Part shown: piece by piece, positions 54,230-64,000 of the stretch
How positions within the stretch are numbered: position 1 is the stretch's first letter
How the letters are laid out: every line of letters starts with the position of its first letter
Assembly (NCBI GenBank): GCA_905221605.1
Contig: CAJNDS010002294.1
Span: 157,501-221,500, forward strand
DNA from: Symbiodinium natans
Taxonomy: Eukaryota > Sar > Dinophyceae > Suessiales > Symbiodiniaceae
Direction: 5' to 3'
Length of the DNA stretch: 64,000 bases
The notes under the pieces: model-generated
Seen by the model: only the letters and a program-made list of their open reading frames with translations
What the model was told of the DNA's origin: nothing
Databases searched by the model: none
Position numbers and translations under genes: made by a program

Positions 54230-56440
54230 GAGTTGTTCGAAACCCCCCCTTTTCTCTCTATGCTAGTCTAGTGGCGGGCTGGAGGTTAGGAAGGCATGCA
54301 TGTTTTTTGTGCCTCGCGCCTGCAACCTGAAAGCCTGGTGGAAGCTTCATGAAGCTTTCGTGGTTTCGTGTGCACGGAAGCTGCGGGACCGTGCTGCAGG
54401 CATTGAGTTTAGAACAATACAGATAATATACAGCCTGCCGTATGCCCGTGTATCCATGTCTGGAGCCAGGTGCGGGCGTGTCTGGAACGGGAGGCAGAGA
54501 GAGTTTCCCAGGGAGCGCCGCTTGCCAAGTTTTTTTATAATTTCAATATGTTGTGCTTCGTTCGTGCAGGGAAAATGCGTGTAGCCAAGGTGACACTCAC
54601 GACTGATGGAATTTGATGGAATGAATGTTTAAACTCCAAGACATGCGTTTTCCTGGGCTGAATAAGCCTGTCATAGCATGCTGACATTTCTGGGATGCTT
54701 AGTTGAGATCATTCGAGACTGTGCACCCAGGAAGGAGACGTGGATGAGTTCCAATGTTTTTTCATCAGAGCTTAGACTGTCGCAGAGTCATGAGAGACCT
54801 GCGCACCCGGTGTAGCTTAGCCATGTGGCAGGGCATCTGAAGCCCCTGAGTCCGCAAAATTTTTTGATCCACTGAACCCAGCGTGTCACGACACTTCGAT
54901 CAGTCGACGCCCCTCTTAGGATCCGTGCGGCAGCTTTAAGGCTCCAGCACTCATCGCATAGTTTTTGGAAAAGTCATTGACGCTTGTTTCTTGACCATGT
55001 CAGCTGATGTTGTTGGCTTGATGACAGCAGATCCAGTGTCCAACATGTGCTACTGGCTACTCCGAGTGCATGCATCACCTAGGCGGAGCTTTCATTCTGC
55101 CTGGAGAACGAGTGCGTTTGCTTGAGGAGAGCCATCGTTGGCTTGAGAAGAAAGTACATGTTTGGTTTCTTTGTTTGTGTGTGCGCTATCAGAACGAGAA
55201 AGCCTTCCGGGCTGCGTTTGGACGTTTCCCCGCTCGCTACTGAGTTGCATGCCTTGCTCAGCAATCAGTAGGGGCAGATCGCCAGCCTGGCTTGATAAGG
55301 CTGATTCCTTGAATGGCTACACGGCCGAAAAGTGGTCACGCCGTGGGCAGGCGCGGTTTGCAATCATGTCAGACTTGAGTGCCTTCAATTGACAGACACT
55401 TCAGGAATGTATAATTGAGAAGGCCTTCAACGACAGGCATCTTGATTGCAGAGTTTGCTCCTTTCGCTCGTCGACTGTTGTTTGAACTCAAGAGCCGATG
55501 GCTTTTCCGGCGAAATGCACAGCACGATCATAGGATGGTGTTACATGTCACCGACATGCTTCAGAAGAGGGGGATCTCTGTAGCTGGTGAGGCTCTGAGG
55601 TATTCTGAGGTCTGAGGTCGCTTTCATAAGCCTCTCTCAGCCGAGTGGTAAGAAGAAAGCGTTCTAGTGCAATGATGTGCCCATGGCCCATGATGTGCCC
55701 AGGACCATAACATGCGTCTTTGCAGATGGAACCAGACTGGACTTTCCAAATGAAGTTGTTGATGGTTACAGCGACAAAGACTGAGCGTCGCGCTTCCCTG
55801 TGGTGAGCAGATGCCGTCGGCCTGGGCTTTGGACACGCATGTGTTTCAATGCGTGGACACCTTGGTGCGAAAGGACGACATTGTCCGTGATTTTCCAAGA
55901 ATGCATGTACCAACGTTTCGACCGCTCTGGAGCTGGGCCTAATGTGGCAATCGGCCAGAAGTAGGTCCTTGGACAGACTTTATATGGGTTCACTGCCAGG
56001 AAGAGGCCGCGCAGCCGCAGATTTCAAGTTTGGTTTGTTCCCAGTGGAGTTGGGTTCGTTTTGCACGTGGGGTGCATGGGTTGCAGTTGGGGAACAGGCA
56101 TGAGCAGAGAGGGTTCTCCGGGAGAACCCGGACGGGCGGTAGGCGTCAACACATACTCGGGTACAGGCGAGAAAGTCGCTTTAGAACCCCTAGTACCCTA
56201 ACCACAGGTCTTAGCTGCACTTTATAAAATCATATGAAGGAGCCCCATATCCTTCGACCGATGGGTGTCTGACTTTCAGGTGGCCAGAGCAGGTGTCTTC
56301 TCGGCCGTTTGCCTGTTGCAGTTTGCATGGACATGCCCGGCAACAAGATCATGCCAGAAACCACTCCCTCTTCAAAGCTGCCTACGCATGCTACCGTATG
56401 AATCGGTCTATGGTGAGATGCAGCATGATGAAGCATGATG
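54230..56440. other. Region without a clearly recognised gene
   Basis: Two + strand pieces look mildly coding: WLDKADSLNGYTAEKWSRRG (about 55289-55350), reminiscent of an ankyrin turn, and DHRMVLHVTDMLQKRGISVA (about 55526-55585). Neither is enough to call a family. Confidence 0.35.
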
Positions 56441-56444
56441 CAGC

Positions 56445-58106
56445 ATGATGAAGCATTATGTAAACAAGCAAAGCAAGGAACGCAAGGCACACCGTCGCTT
56501 TGGTGCGATGGCGGATGATGCAGGTACCACCTCCAGAACCGAAGAGTCAGGCCCCCTCCAACTTCAAAAGATTGCTGAGCTGTTTAGCCGTTTAGCCTGT
56601 TCAAGACTGATGCCGTGGAAATTTCTCACAGGCCTCGAGGGGGACGATGATCTCTTCGAGTACTTGGAGCTCAAGCGGAAGGAGGCACGAGTTCAATGAA
56701 TCCCTTGTGTTGTCGAAGTTGCCCGGACACCCCTCATGATTGGATGCGGTACGGTGTGAGGTCGCAGCCATGACGCAGGCCGCGGAAATTGCTCGTGAGC
56801 AGGCCACGGCGCTGTTGCTGTGCTGAAGCTGCCTTGTAGCTGGTGGCTGCTGGCTGTGGGAACGCTCATGAACTGAACGTTTTTCTGTAATGCTGTGCTT
56901 TTGGGCTCCGCAACCCTTCTGGAAGCTGTGCTCCATGAGGCAGTGCACCTGCTGCGCCTTCAGCGCCAGGTCCAGGCGCCGGGCCCTTTGGTTAGCCTCG
57001 GCTCATCGGATTACACAACGAATCAATTGGCAGAATTTCGTACAGACACTGTCAAGTCGGGCATCTTGGGCATCTTGCGCATCTTGGCGGGAATCGTTTC
57101 TCTGAGGATCGAGAGCATGGCGCAGGGCCCAGGCCGGAGCACCTTTGTCCAGCACTGTGCTTGTTCCTGGCGCTGGCATCCTGCGAGGAGACGGCCATGA
57201 GCAGGCGGAGGCATAGAGAATCCGTCTATTATTGCTCATGAGTGCCGGATCTTGCCATTTCACATCCCGCCCTTTACCAGGCAGTTCAGCCGCGTGAAGA
57301 AGAAGGAGGATGGAGCACATGGGCTGTGCTTTGGGGCTACGCAGTGGAAGGTCTGTGCTTTCGTACCACAGCTCGCCAGGAGCGGCCTTCGATGGCTGCA
57401 GTCTCAGCAAATTGTTCAGCCATGCGACCAAAGAATCCAAGCCGAACCGTCGCCCGCATGCTATTGAACTATATTGAAGTGGCCGAGGGGCCAAGGAATG
57501 CAAACATGCCAGGTTTGTTGTGCCTTGTGGACTACGATTGTTCGTACCTTCCTAACGCTTCCTCTTGGCTCCTACTGAGGAGATTCATGGGCTTCAGGAG
57601 GGGATCAGTTTATGCAAAAAATCTCGACAAGCTCTTAGAGATCAAGAGCATGACACGATTCTGATCTGAGGCCAGGTGCATGCCTCCACGCTCTCCATGG
57701 AGGATGAATTGCACCACGGCGTCGTAAGTAAGTTGTAATGGCGCCTCCCTTATGCCCTCAAGCTTTGCGTGCTGAAAGCAGCACGAGAAGTTGCCCCTGC
57801 TGCCCATGCCGAGTATGGAAGTCTGAAGAGGGGTGGGTATCAGCCGGTATCAGCTATGCAGTGCCGCAATGCGCCACGCAGGACCGCAGACGATTTGGGC
57901 TGGAAGCTACTCCCCCGCCATCCGAAGTGCACACCGCGCCTGCCACTCCTCCTCCATCCGTGCAGGCCACAGGGTCAGTCGTACAATGTAGCTGTACAAG
58001 TTGGCTCATGGCAGCAAGCAGTATTGCTTCAGGGCGACGATGCTCGCTGCAGCCATTTGGCAACTCTGAACTTCACATGAAACAAGAGCCGAGTGAAGCA
58101 GACTGA
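56445..58106 (+). CDS. Coding-like exons, family not recognised
   Basis: A frame at 56445-56699 contains KERKAHRRFGAMADDAG and ends in DDLFEYLELKRKEARVQ. A second piece (about 56905-57060) reads ATLLEAVLHEAVHLLRLQRQ and YTTNQLAEFRTDTVK. A third (57244-57350) reads LPFHIPPFTRQFSRVKKKED and GLCFGATQW. A fourth (about 57883-58106) reads FGLEATPPPSEVHTAPATPP and ends with GNSELHMKQEPSEAD and a stop. The third piece weakly resembles the C-terminal part of Nudix CoA-diphosphatases, but no Nudix box was found, so I do not use that name. They may belong to more than one gene. Confidence 0.38.
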
Positions 58107-59040
58107 AGAGACGCACGGCATGTGCTCAGAGGACCTGGGGGCGTAGTTAACAAGGAAAGACTCAGTTCTTGTATGCCCACGGTGGAACATGAGCACTTTG
58201 GGCTGGGCTTCGCTCGCCAGCTACAGCTTTGACAGCAAACCCTCCGACTTGTTAGGAAAATCAAGGATCAAGGCATGCAGCCAATGCAGCCTGCGCTCAA
58301 GGCTATCGTTGCTGCCAATGTCGTGCCATCGCCAAAGTTGCATGCGCATCCATTTTTCGCTTTGAGCCTAGCCTCGGTGCTTAGAGTCTCGCACCACGCT
58401 TTTACCCTGTCATGGCGTGGTGACATCTAAGGCTACTTTCAAAGGGGAGAGACAGAGCAAGTCCATTCTGGCTCTCACTGTCGCTCGAGCCTCGAGCCCT
58501 GCCCTTGAAGAGTGAAAGGCGCCTTGTAGAAGCTCGCGAGCCAAGGCCCCAGCATTGACCTTGCTGGCGAGGCGAGTGCGCTACCAGGGCTTCAGGGCTG
58601 AAGAAGTTCTGGGGAGGTTCTTTTGTGCAGTTCTGGGAGTTTGAGAGTTGGCAGGCTGTCCAGGCCCAGCCGCAGGAGCTCTCCGCGAGGTGGAGCGGCA
58701 GTGAAACGTGGTGAGTCGAGGTGAACCATCCTTTTTTTTTCGGAGGCTTTCGGGTCATCGCTTTCAACACGGCCAGTGAGTCATGGCAGTCTGATGGCAC
58801 TGGGAAGGACAAAAACAGCAGCAGAGACGAAGTGAGAGTGGTTGCCGCTGGAGCTCGAAATCGGTAGGAATTGGTAGGACACACCTGTCGATTTTCCAGA
58901 TTTGTCTCTTTGTATGGCTGGGCGCTTGGAGAGCAGAGCTGATGACAGCTACAGCTGTACTACAGCCTTAGCAGCCTGCAGATCCCCTGCTGAGGTCATG
59001 GCTGGGTTCTCTTTCGATTCTTACACAGAGATCGATCGTG
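58107..59040. other. No gene recognised
   Basis: The minus-strand frame at 58402-58884 (160 codons) is the longest here. It shows no known motif. No + strand exon stands out. Confidence 0.4.
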
Positions 59041-59045
59041 CTCAG

Positions 59046-59215
59046 GGAGTCGCTTGCCTTTATCCTTGGGAGCCGCACTGAGCAAAGTCTCCGCAATTCT
59101 CCGCACATCCAGGTTTGGGTGTCCACTGGTGACAACAGCCGCGTGGGCATAGAGGGGGTCAAGGCCAGAATGATGGCAGACCTGAGATACTTAGAACGCA
59201 TCAAGCAGGGGTTCG
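59046..59215 (+). CDS. Coding-like exons, unrecognised
   Basis: ESLAFILGSRTEQSLRNSPH (to a GT donor near 59112) and GIEGVKARMMADLRYLERIK (about 59147-59207, followed by CAG and a second possible donor) share a phase across an about 30-nt piece that also reads through. Charged helical composition. Family unknown. Confidence 0.33.
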
Positions 59216-60960
59216 GGGTTGTGCAGGTTGTGCTCCTGTCTCCTCGCTTCGTGCGCGACGCCTTCAGCGGCATTCTGCGAGTTCGAATCTTGAGTGGAGA
59301 AGGCAGGGAAGGAGCGTTCTTCCTCAGAGCCATTAAGAGCCATGGCACCAACAATGACTTCGAAGATCTTTGATTCTTGCTGACATGTTGAGTCACTCTT
59401 CGGCCTTGTACGAGAACACGTGCGCCTTAAGCAATTGGGCCGACACCTGTGCAGCTGCAGGCCTGCGCAATGTGGCCATGGCTGGAGCTGTCGCAGTGAC
59501 CCATGCTCGCTTATCACCACCATGGCATGGCTGCCATGATGGAGCGCTGAGAAAGGTTGAGGGAAGTGCATCCCGGAGTTGCGTCTGCCAGGTTTTCTTG
59601 CGCACAACCTCGGGTTCATCATCTGGTGGCCTGCGAGGCGCGAGAAAACAAGCCACTGATGACGGATGCCACGGATGCCTGCACTGCATAGGGACTGCTG
59701 ATGTCAATGCACACTTGCAGGTTTTCAGCGCAACCGGGTTAGACGGGGAGTTCTGAATGGTCTAGCCCAGTGGCTGGATGAGGCAACTCGGAACTGTGGG
59801 AAAGAGTCATGGTATGCCACTTAAGTTTTCAGAGTGCTAGTGGGCCTAGACTGCTCATGGTGCCTTGTGCGTTCTTTGGCTTCGTGCAGGACGACTCAGT
59901 GTATCTCTACGTGCCCAAAGGTCAGGGACTTAGGCAGCAAACTCAGCCGGAGGAGTCTCCCCATAATGTGATCATCGGCCTCGGCCTTCTTACCTCTTCG
60001 TGGTACCCAGCTATTCCCAGTCAAACTGTCAGCGTCAGGTTTTTTTTCACAGATCCTAGTGGTCCGTCAAGAACAGCAAGAGGTGTCAGCGCGGCGTCAG
60101 CGATATTGTAGCTTTGTGCACGGGTCCCTCAGGTGCGTTTGCGGGGTCTGAGGGCGACGAGGTCGAGGCGCATGGAGGGCCTTTGCTTTTTCAAGTTCCC
60201 ACCTTCTTGTCTGTGGGAGGAGAGCACAGAGGATCCGTGCTTATTTTTGGAGGCGCAGCTGGCCTTAAAAAGGAAGAGAGCTGAGCATTGACGTGTCAAT
60301 GACCATGGCACCGGGAGGTGCACAGGCGTAGCCTCCTGGACAACAGCAGCCTGAGCGTGGCAGGCCCAAGATCCGTGTGTGAACCGACGCAGCACGGTGA
60401 TTCGCGAACGTCGATGATGCCAAGCGCGCTTAACACATCTACAGCTCTTGGGTGAATCGGGCATCCGTCTCCGTTTCCAACCGAGTCGACTGAAGAGGAC
60501 GAGCACTAGTCACTAGCTAAAGAGTTCACCCCAGCGTAGGTGGAAAGCCAATGAATGGAAAGACTAGGCACCCTGGAGCCGTGCCGTTCGATGTGCTGCA
60601 ACTGAAGCCACAACAATTGGTTTTGCTTCAAGCCGACACCGATATCGTTGCCTTGTCCTGCACTTGTTATTGGTGCTGTGATGCACCGTTTGCTTGCTAA
60701 CCGTGATATGGGTCGGGCAACGGGAAGTGGGAAGTGGGAAATGCGAATTTCATACGAGAGGCTGTGAACGATGGAAATGTCGCAAAGATTTCCTGCACGA
60801 AGAGAACTGCAAGTTAATCTCAGTGGTTGTGATTTTTGAGTGTGTCTGGACGAGATTCAGGCCGCGCTTCCATTCCAATGTCCGACTGGTCGCCATCGAA
60901 GCGGCTCAAGGAGCTCTGCGCCCGATGCCTCAGGGCCTCAACATGGACCACTGTGCAGCC
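59216..60960. other. No gene recognised
   Basis: Open frames at 59370-59756 and 59809-60111 (+) carry no domain I know. A minus-strand frame at 60129-60506 is likewise unsupported. Confidence 0.4.
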
Positions 60961-60963
60961 TGC

Positions 60964-61013
60964 CTTTGCACAGCTTTGCACAGCTTTGCACAGCTTTGCA
61001 CAGCTTTGCACAC
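60964..61013. repeat. Five 10-bp units CAGCTTTGCA
   Basis: Near-perfect tandem copies immediately before the acidic exon that starts with Thr-Glu-Val-Glu. The CAG at each unit start gives several equivalent potential 3' splice sites. Confidence 0.9.
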
Positions 61014-61210
61014 TGAGGTGGAGCTGAAACCAGATGAGAAGGAGGAGGGGGAGGTGGATGTACAGGCCGCAGCGAAGGAATATCCACTCTTCGTCTTTGC
61101 GGGCTCGTCTGGTGTTGGGCCTCTGCCTGCAGGAAGACGGGGAAGAAAGACCGCCATCCAGGCTTCGCCTCCAGTTGGAGTACGATGCCTTCGAGTTGCC
61201 TGAGGAGTAG
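61013..61210 (+). CDS. Last exons of an acidic, unrecognised protein
   Basis: TEVELKPDEKEEGEVDVQ (61013-61066) begins right after the CAGCTTTGCA repeat. After a CCTGCAG acceptor, 61133-61210 reads EDGEERPPSRLRLQLEYDAF then ELPEE and a TAG stop. This is a plausible C-terminus. Upstream exons were not identified. Confidence 0.42.
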
Positions 61211-62300
61211 TTGCTGTGCCGCAGAGCAGGCTGTGCTCGGGCGTCATGCTGTGTTGTAGAATCAGAAAGAGGATCCTGCTGCTAGCACCGGCGCCGATGA
61301 GCAGCTAGACGATGTCACCCCGGAGGCGTTGTGTTGGTAAGCCCACTTCCAAGGCATTGCCTTGCTGTTGCATATGATGCATATGATGCTTGAGGCGAGG
61401 GCAAGACGACAAAGGTGCTTCGCTCAATGCATGCTTGCCTGCTCAGAGCGGTTTTGTTGTGGTCTGCCAGGTTTGGAAGCAACGTGCCAGCAGAGGTGCG
61501 GCGCTGGTGCAGCAAACCGCTGGGGAGCCACTGGGAATCCGACGTCTAAGTCTAAAGCCTTGATGTGGCAGATACGCCTGCCCGACCTTCAGCGAATGAG
61601 CGAGCATGAGCTTCAGGCCTTGGCTTACATTGCTCACATTGCTCACATTGTGTCACTTTGCTCAAGCTGTTTGGTGCAACAATGACAAGCTTTTGCTCAG
61701 AAGCTTTCCAGGCGGCTTTGCGGTGCCGCGGTTTGACCTGGCTCGGGGAAGGACCTGCTGAGATTTCCCACGGAAAGCAGGAGAATGTGAGCTGATGTAA
61801 GTAAGCAGGCAAGGAACGAATGGTAAAGATAAGAAATGATAATAGTAATCAAATCATAATAATAATAATAAGAATAAGAATAAGTGTATGAGACATATGA
61901 GACCAAGGGGTTCACATGGTGACGGGTCGGGGTCCTGTCAATTTGCCCACCCCCAGCCCCTTTTGTATCATGTCTGGTGTCAGGCCTGCACATGTACCAC
62001 AACCATTTTTTTCATTCATCTGTTTGTGTGGATGCGGCTGCATGTTATGCAGGACGTGAAGCTCTTGAGAAGCGCCTGCAGACGTAAGATGCTCGTTGAC
62101 TTGGGGATTCATGGATCAGCTTTGCCAGTGCATCCGCGGTTGGGACAATTGTCCAGGTCCATCGCAGCCGAGAAAGCCGTGTACGACTCCGGAAGTTGGT
62201 GGAGTACGGCCATGCGCCATCAAGACCTCCACAGAACGTGCGGCTTGCTCTGCCACTGTCTGAGGTTGAGAGCTTTCTTGGCACGGACCGTAAGGCGCGT
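61211..62300. other. No recognised gene; microsatellite
   Basis: Contains the ATA/ATAAG microsatellite at 61850-61884 and duplicated short words (GCATATGAT, TTGCTCACA). A piece reading IRLPDLQRMSEHELQALAYI (about 61573-61632) may be an exon. Confidence 0.4.
61850..61884. repeat. (AAT)n / (AATAAG)n microsatellite
   Basis: Trinucleotide AAT repeats merging into ATAAGA units. Confidence 0.95.
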
Positions 62301-62329
62301 GATTGCGCGACCGGCGTAGAGAAGAGTGA

Positions 62330-62925
62330 AGCGGGCTGAGCTCGGCAAGCGAGGCGCAGCTGGAGGACGCCATGGGCGTCGCCGCCACTGCAGCGGAGAC
62401 CCTGTCAGGACGGCAGCATTGCTACAGTATTGCTACCCGCAACTGCCATATGCTCGGCAGCCCCTCCCACTGGAAGTAGCGAGAACGGATGCAAAGCACA
62501 AGGGGATGCTTTGATACTGCAAAGAGTCTTTCTGGCAAGCAGATGCTTTTTGAAGGCTTCGATATCTCAGAAAAAAAGTGCAGGAGACTTCTTTGCTGCA
62601 ATGGGCGCGGGCATCATGTCTGGAGCTGGGGAGATTGCTGGTTTCGACGAGCTGATGAAGGGTGACTTTGCGGGGGCGATGAAGAAGCGCAAAGACGTTT
62701 GGGAGGCAGAAATCCATTGTTTGTGTGACCCAGCGGTTTTTTGGCTGTGTCGGAGTGGGTATTGCGGACTGCTTCAGGTAGCAAGCTCCGAAGAAGGACG
62801 TGCTGCATTGAGACAGAAGGCCCTGGCCTGTGCTGACCGAGCAACTAAGAGTTTGCGAGAGCTGCTCTCTCTTTCAGGCAGATGTGGCCATGAAGCGGGC
62901 CAAGCAGCAGGCATGCTCTGTGATT
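62330..62925 (+). CDS. Exons of an unrecognised helical protein
   Basis: LSSASEAQLEDAMGVAATAA (62337-62410). FFAAMGAGIMSGAGEIAGFD and ELMKGDFAGAMKKRKDVWE (62587-62706), ending at a GC donor after GGGAG. VASSEEGRAALRQKALACAD and RATKSLRELLSLS (62778-62875). ADVAMKRAKQQ (62880-62912). Each follows an AG acceptor and the phases look compatible. Small-residue and Ala/Glu/Lys-rich helices dominate, and no domain is recognised. The 3' end is not found before the repeats at 63 kb. Confidence 0.5.
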
Positions 62926-63002
62926 AGGACTGTGGGCTTCGGACTATGCTGGGCTTAGACTTCAGCTTACTGGTAGGAAAAACAATGGAGACCCCCTTCT
63001 TC

Positions 63003-63500
63003 AGACAATTCTCTGGATTTTCGGGTTTAGGAAGGAGACCATCAACTCCAGAGTTAATTGGCGGTATTGTTCAAGCCCCTCTCTGAAGGGAATTAACTCT
63101 GGAGTAAATGTTTGCTTGGGCCCCTTCACAACGAAATACTGATGGCTTGCCATCTTACGAAGTACCGATGGCTTCTGCTTTTACTGACCACCGAAACAAA
63201 AACATCTCTGGAGCTAGATGTTTTGAAGACCCGAGACAAACACAGGGACGGCTTACCCACATCCAGCACCTAAACAGTCAAATTTTGAGTCAGTCGGTTT
63301 TTGAATTCTCGAGAAGTGGAAATACCGATGGCTTGCTCTTGTACGAAGCGAGATACGGATGCCTTGCCTGCTGTTTTACGGGCCACCGAAAAACAATCCA
63401 AGCTGCTTTGAAGACCCGAGCAAACAAATCATAAAGTCCAGAGTTAGTTGCTTTTGAAAACCAGGCACATACCTGCAAGAACGAACTCTGGATTGAATTC
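63003..63500. repeat. Paired hairpins and a duplicated ~110-bp unit
   Basis: ACTCCAGAGTTAATT (63045-63059) pairs perfectly with AATTAACTCTGGAGT (63091-63105). A second, weaker TCCAGAGTT / AACTCTGGA pair lies at about 63437-63492 with similar spacing. Between the hairpins, 63126-63241 and 63318-63427 are imperfect direct repeats sharing GAAATAC(T/C)GATGGCTTGC, ACC(G)AAA(C)A and TTTGAAGACCCGAG. Confidence 0.85.
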
Positions 63501-63749
63501 TGTTCCCGTCCTGGGTTCGGATGCCGCTTCCTTCTGCTTCCCCTTCCCTGCTGCCAAGCTGAATCCATTTCTGTCCTGTCTATTCGCCCCCCACCCCCCC
63601 CTCTGCTTCCACATCCCCCTTGCGTGTTAAATGATTGCACGAAGCCTCTCGAAGCCCTGAAGCCTAACAGCACCTTCACACCTGCGATCTCCGGTTTGGG
63701 TTGCCTCGCCGCTGCGCAGGCCCCGGTCGAGGCGGCTGGTGTAGCGGTA

Positions 63750-63875
63750 AAATTAAGTCGCGGTGGGAAGGTGGGAGTGGTGGGGTGGGGTTTGGTGGGG
63801 TGGTAGGGGTGGGGGTGGTGAGGGTGGCACTGTAGGGGTGGTAGGGTGGTGGGGGAGGGGGGTGGAGGGGTGTAC
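63750..63875. repeat. GGTGGG-rich tract
   Basis: Runs of GGTGGGG and GGGTGG units. Could fold into G-quadruplexes. No coding sequence is seen in the last kilobase. Confidence 0.85.
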
Positions 63876-64000
63876 CTGCTTTATTCTGCCCAGACACCTC
63901 GGCCCGAGGCCTCGGCGGATTTAGCTAAAGCTGTTGTTTCCATCGGCTTCCAATTCAGGATTTTGTTGATTCGGCTCATGCAGGCCATGATTCGACTGGC

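Noticed and set aside
54812-54870. tRNA-like start GGTGTAGCTTAG
   Set aside because: It resembles an A box, but there is no B box (GGTTCRANNCC) at the right distance and no acceptor-stem pairing.
57244-57350. Nudix CoA-diphosphatase
   Set aside because: LPFHIPPFT and FGATQW are suggestive, but no GX5EX7REUXEEXGU box was found nearby.

Overview
The window reads as nuclear DNA of a dinoflagellate, most likely a member of the Symbiodiniaceae. This is inferred from several signs together. Genes are cut into many short exons (about 30-120 nt). Introns begin with GC or GA as often as GT. TTTAGGG-type telomere-like repeats sit inside the sequence. Simple repeats are abundant, and every gene I can recognise lies on the + strand. 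Most long open frames here are shadows or repeat artefacts. Real coding pieces are short, often lack an ATG, and were recognised by conserved motifs carried across introns, so many gene ends are uncertain.

Layout. 0-3.6 kb: repeats and no recognisable gene. 3.66-4.81 kb: a complete single-exon NAD(P)-dependent glycerol-3-phosphate dehydrogenase. 6.7-9.7 kb: exons of a protein with a cyclic-nucleotide-binding-like fold. 10.5-11.25 kb: a Mei2-like RNA-recognition gene. 12.6-13.1 kb: unknown exons. 14.5-19.1 kb: a repeat-rich block with a 9-bp minisatellite, G-rich units, a telomere-repeat array, a 25-bp-stem hairpin and long inverted repeats. 19.2-24.8 kb: scattered coding-like exons, including one ankyrin module. 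26.0-30.2 kb: an almost complete malonyl-CoA:ACP transacylase gene in about 18 exons, the best-resolved gene of the window. 30.75-31.73 kb: an intronless unknown gene. 32.5-39.04 kb: Ala/Glu-rich acidic exons followed by a ClpX-like AAA+ unfoldase gene. 39.9-41.1 kb: coiled-coil exons. 42.8-45.6 kb: a major-facilitator (SLC17-like) transporter. 48.7-51.1 kb: a multi-exon gene of unknown function. 52.6-54.2 kb: EF-hand and thioredoxin-like exons. 56.4-62.9 kb: several unrecognised coding pieces. 63.0-63.9 kb: hairpin repeats and G-rich sequence.

The genes do not form one pathway. Glycerol-3-phosphate dehydrogenase and the transacylase both feed lipid synthesis, but they are 22 kb apart with unrelated genes between. 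The common theme is one-directional gene order, consistent with dinoflagellate gene arrays transcribed together and resolved by spliced-leader trans-splicing. I saw no rRNA, tRNA, CRISPR array, bacterial-type operon or recognisable transposase or reverse transcriptase.
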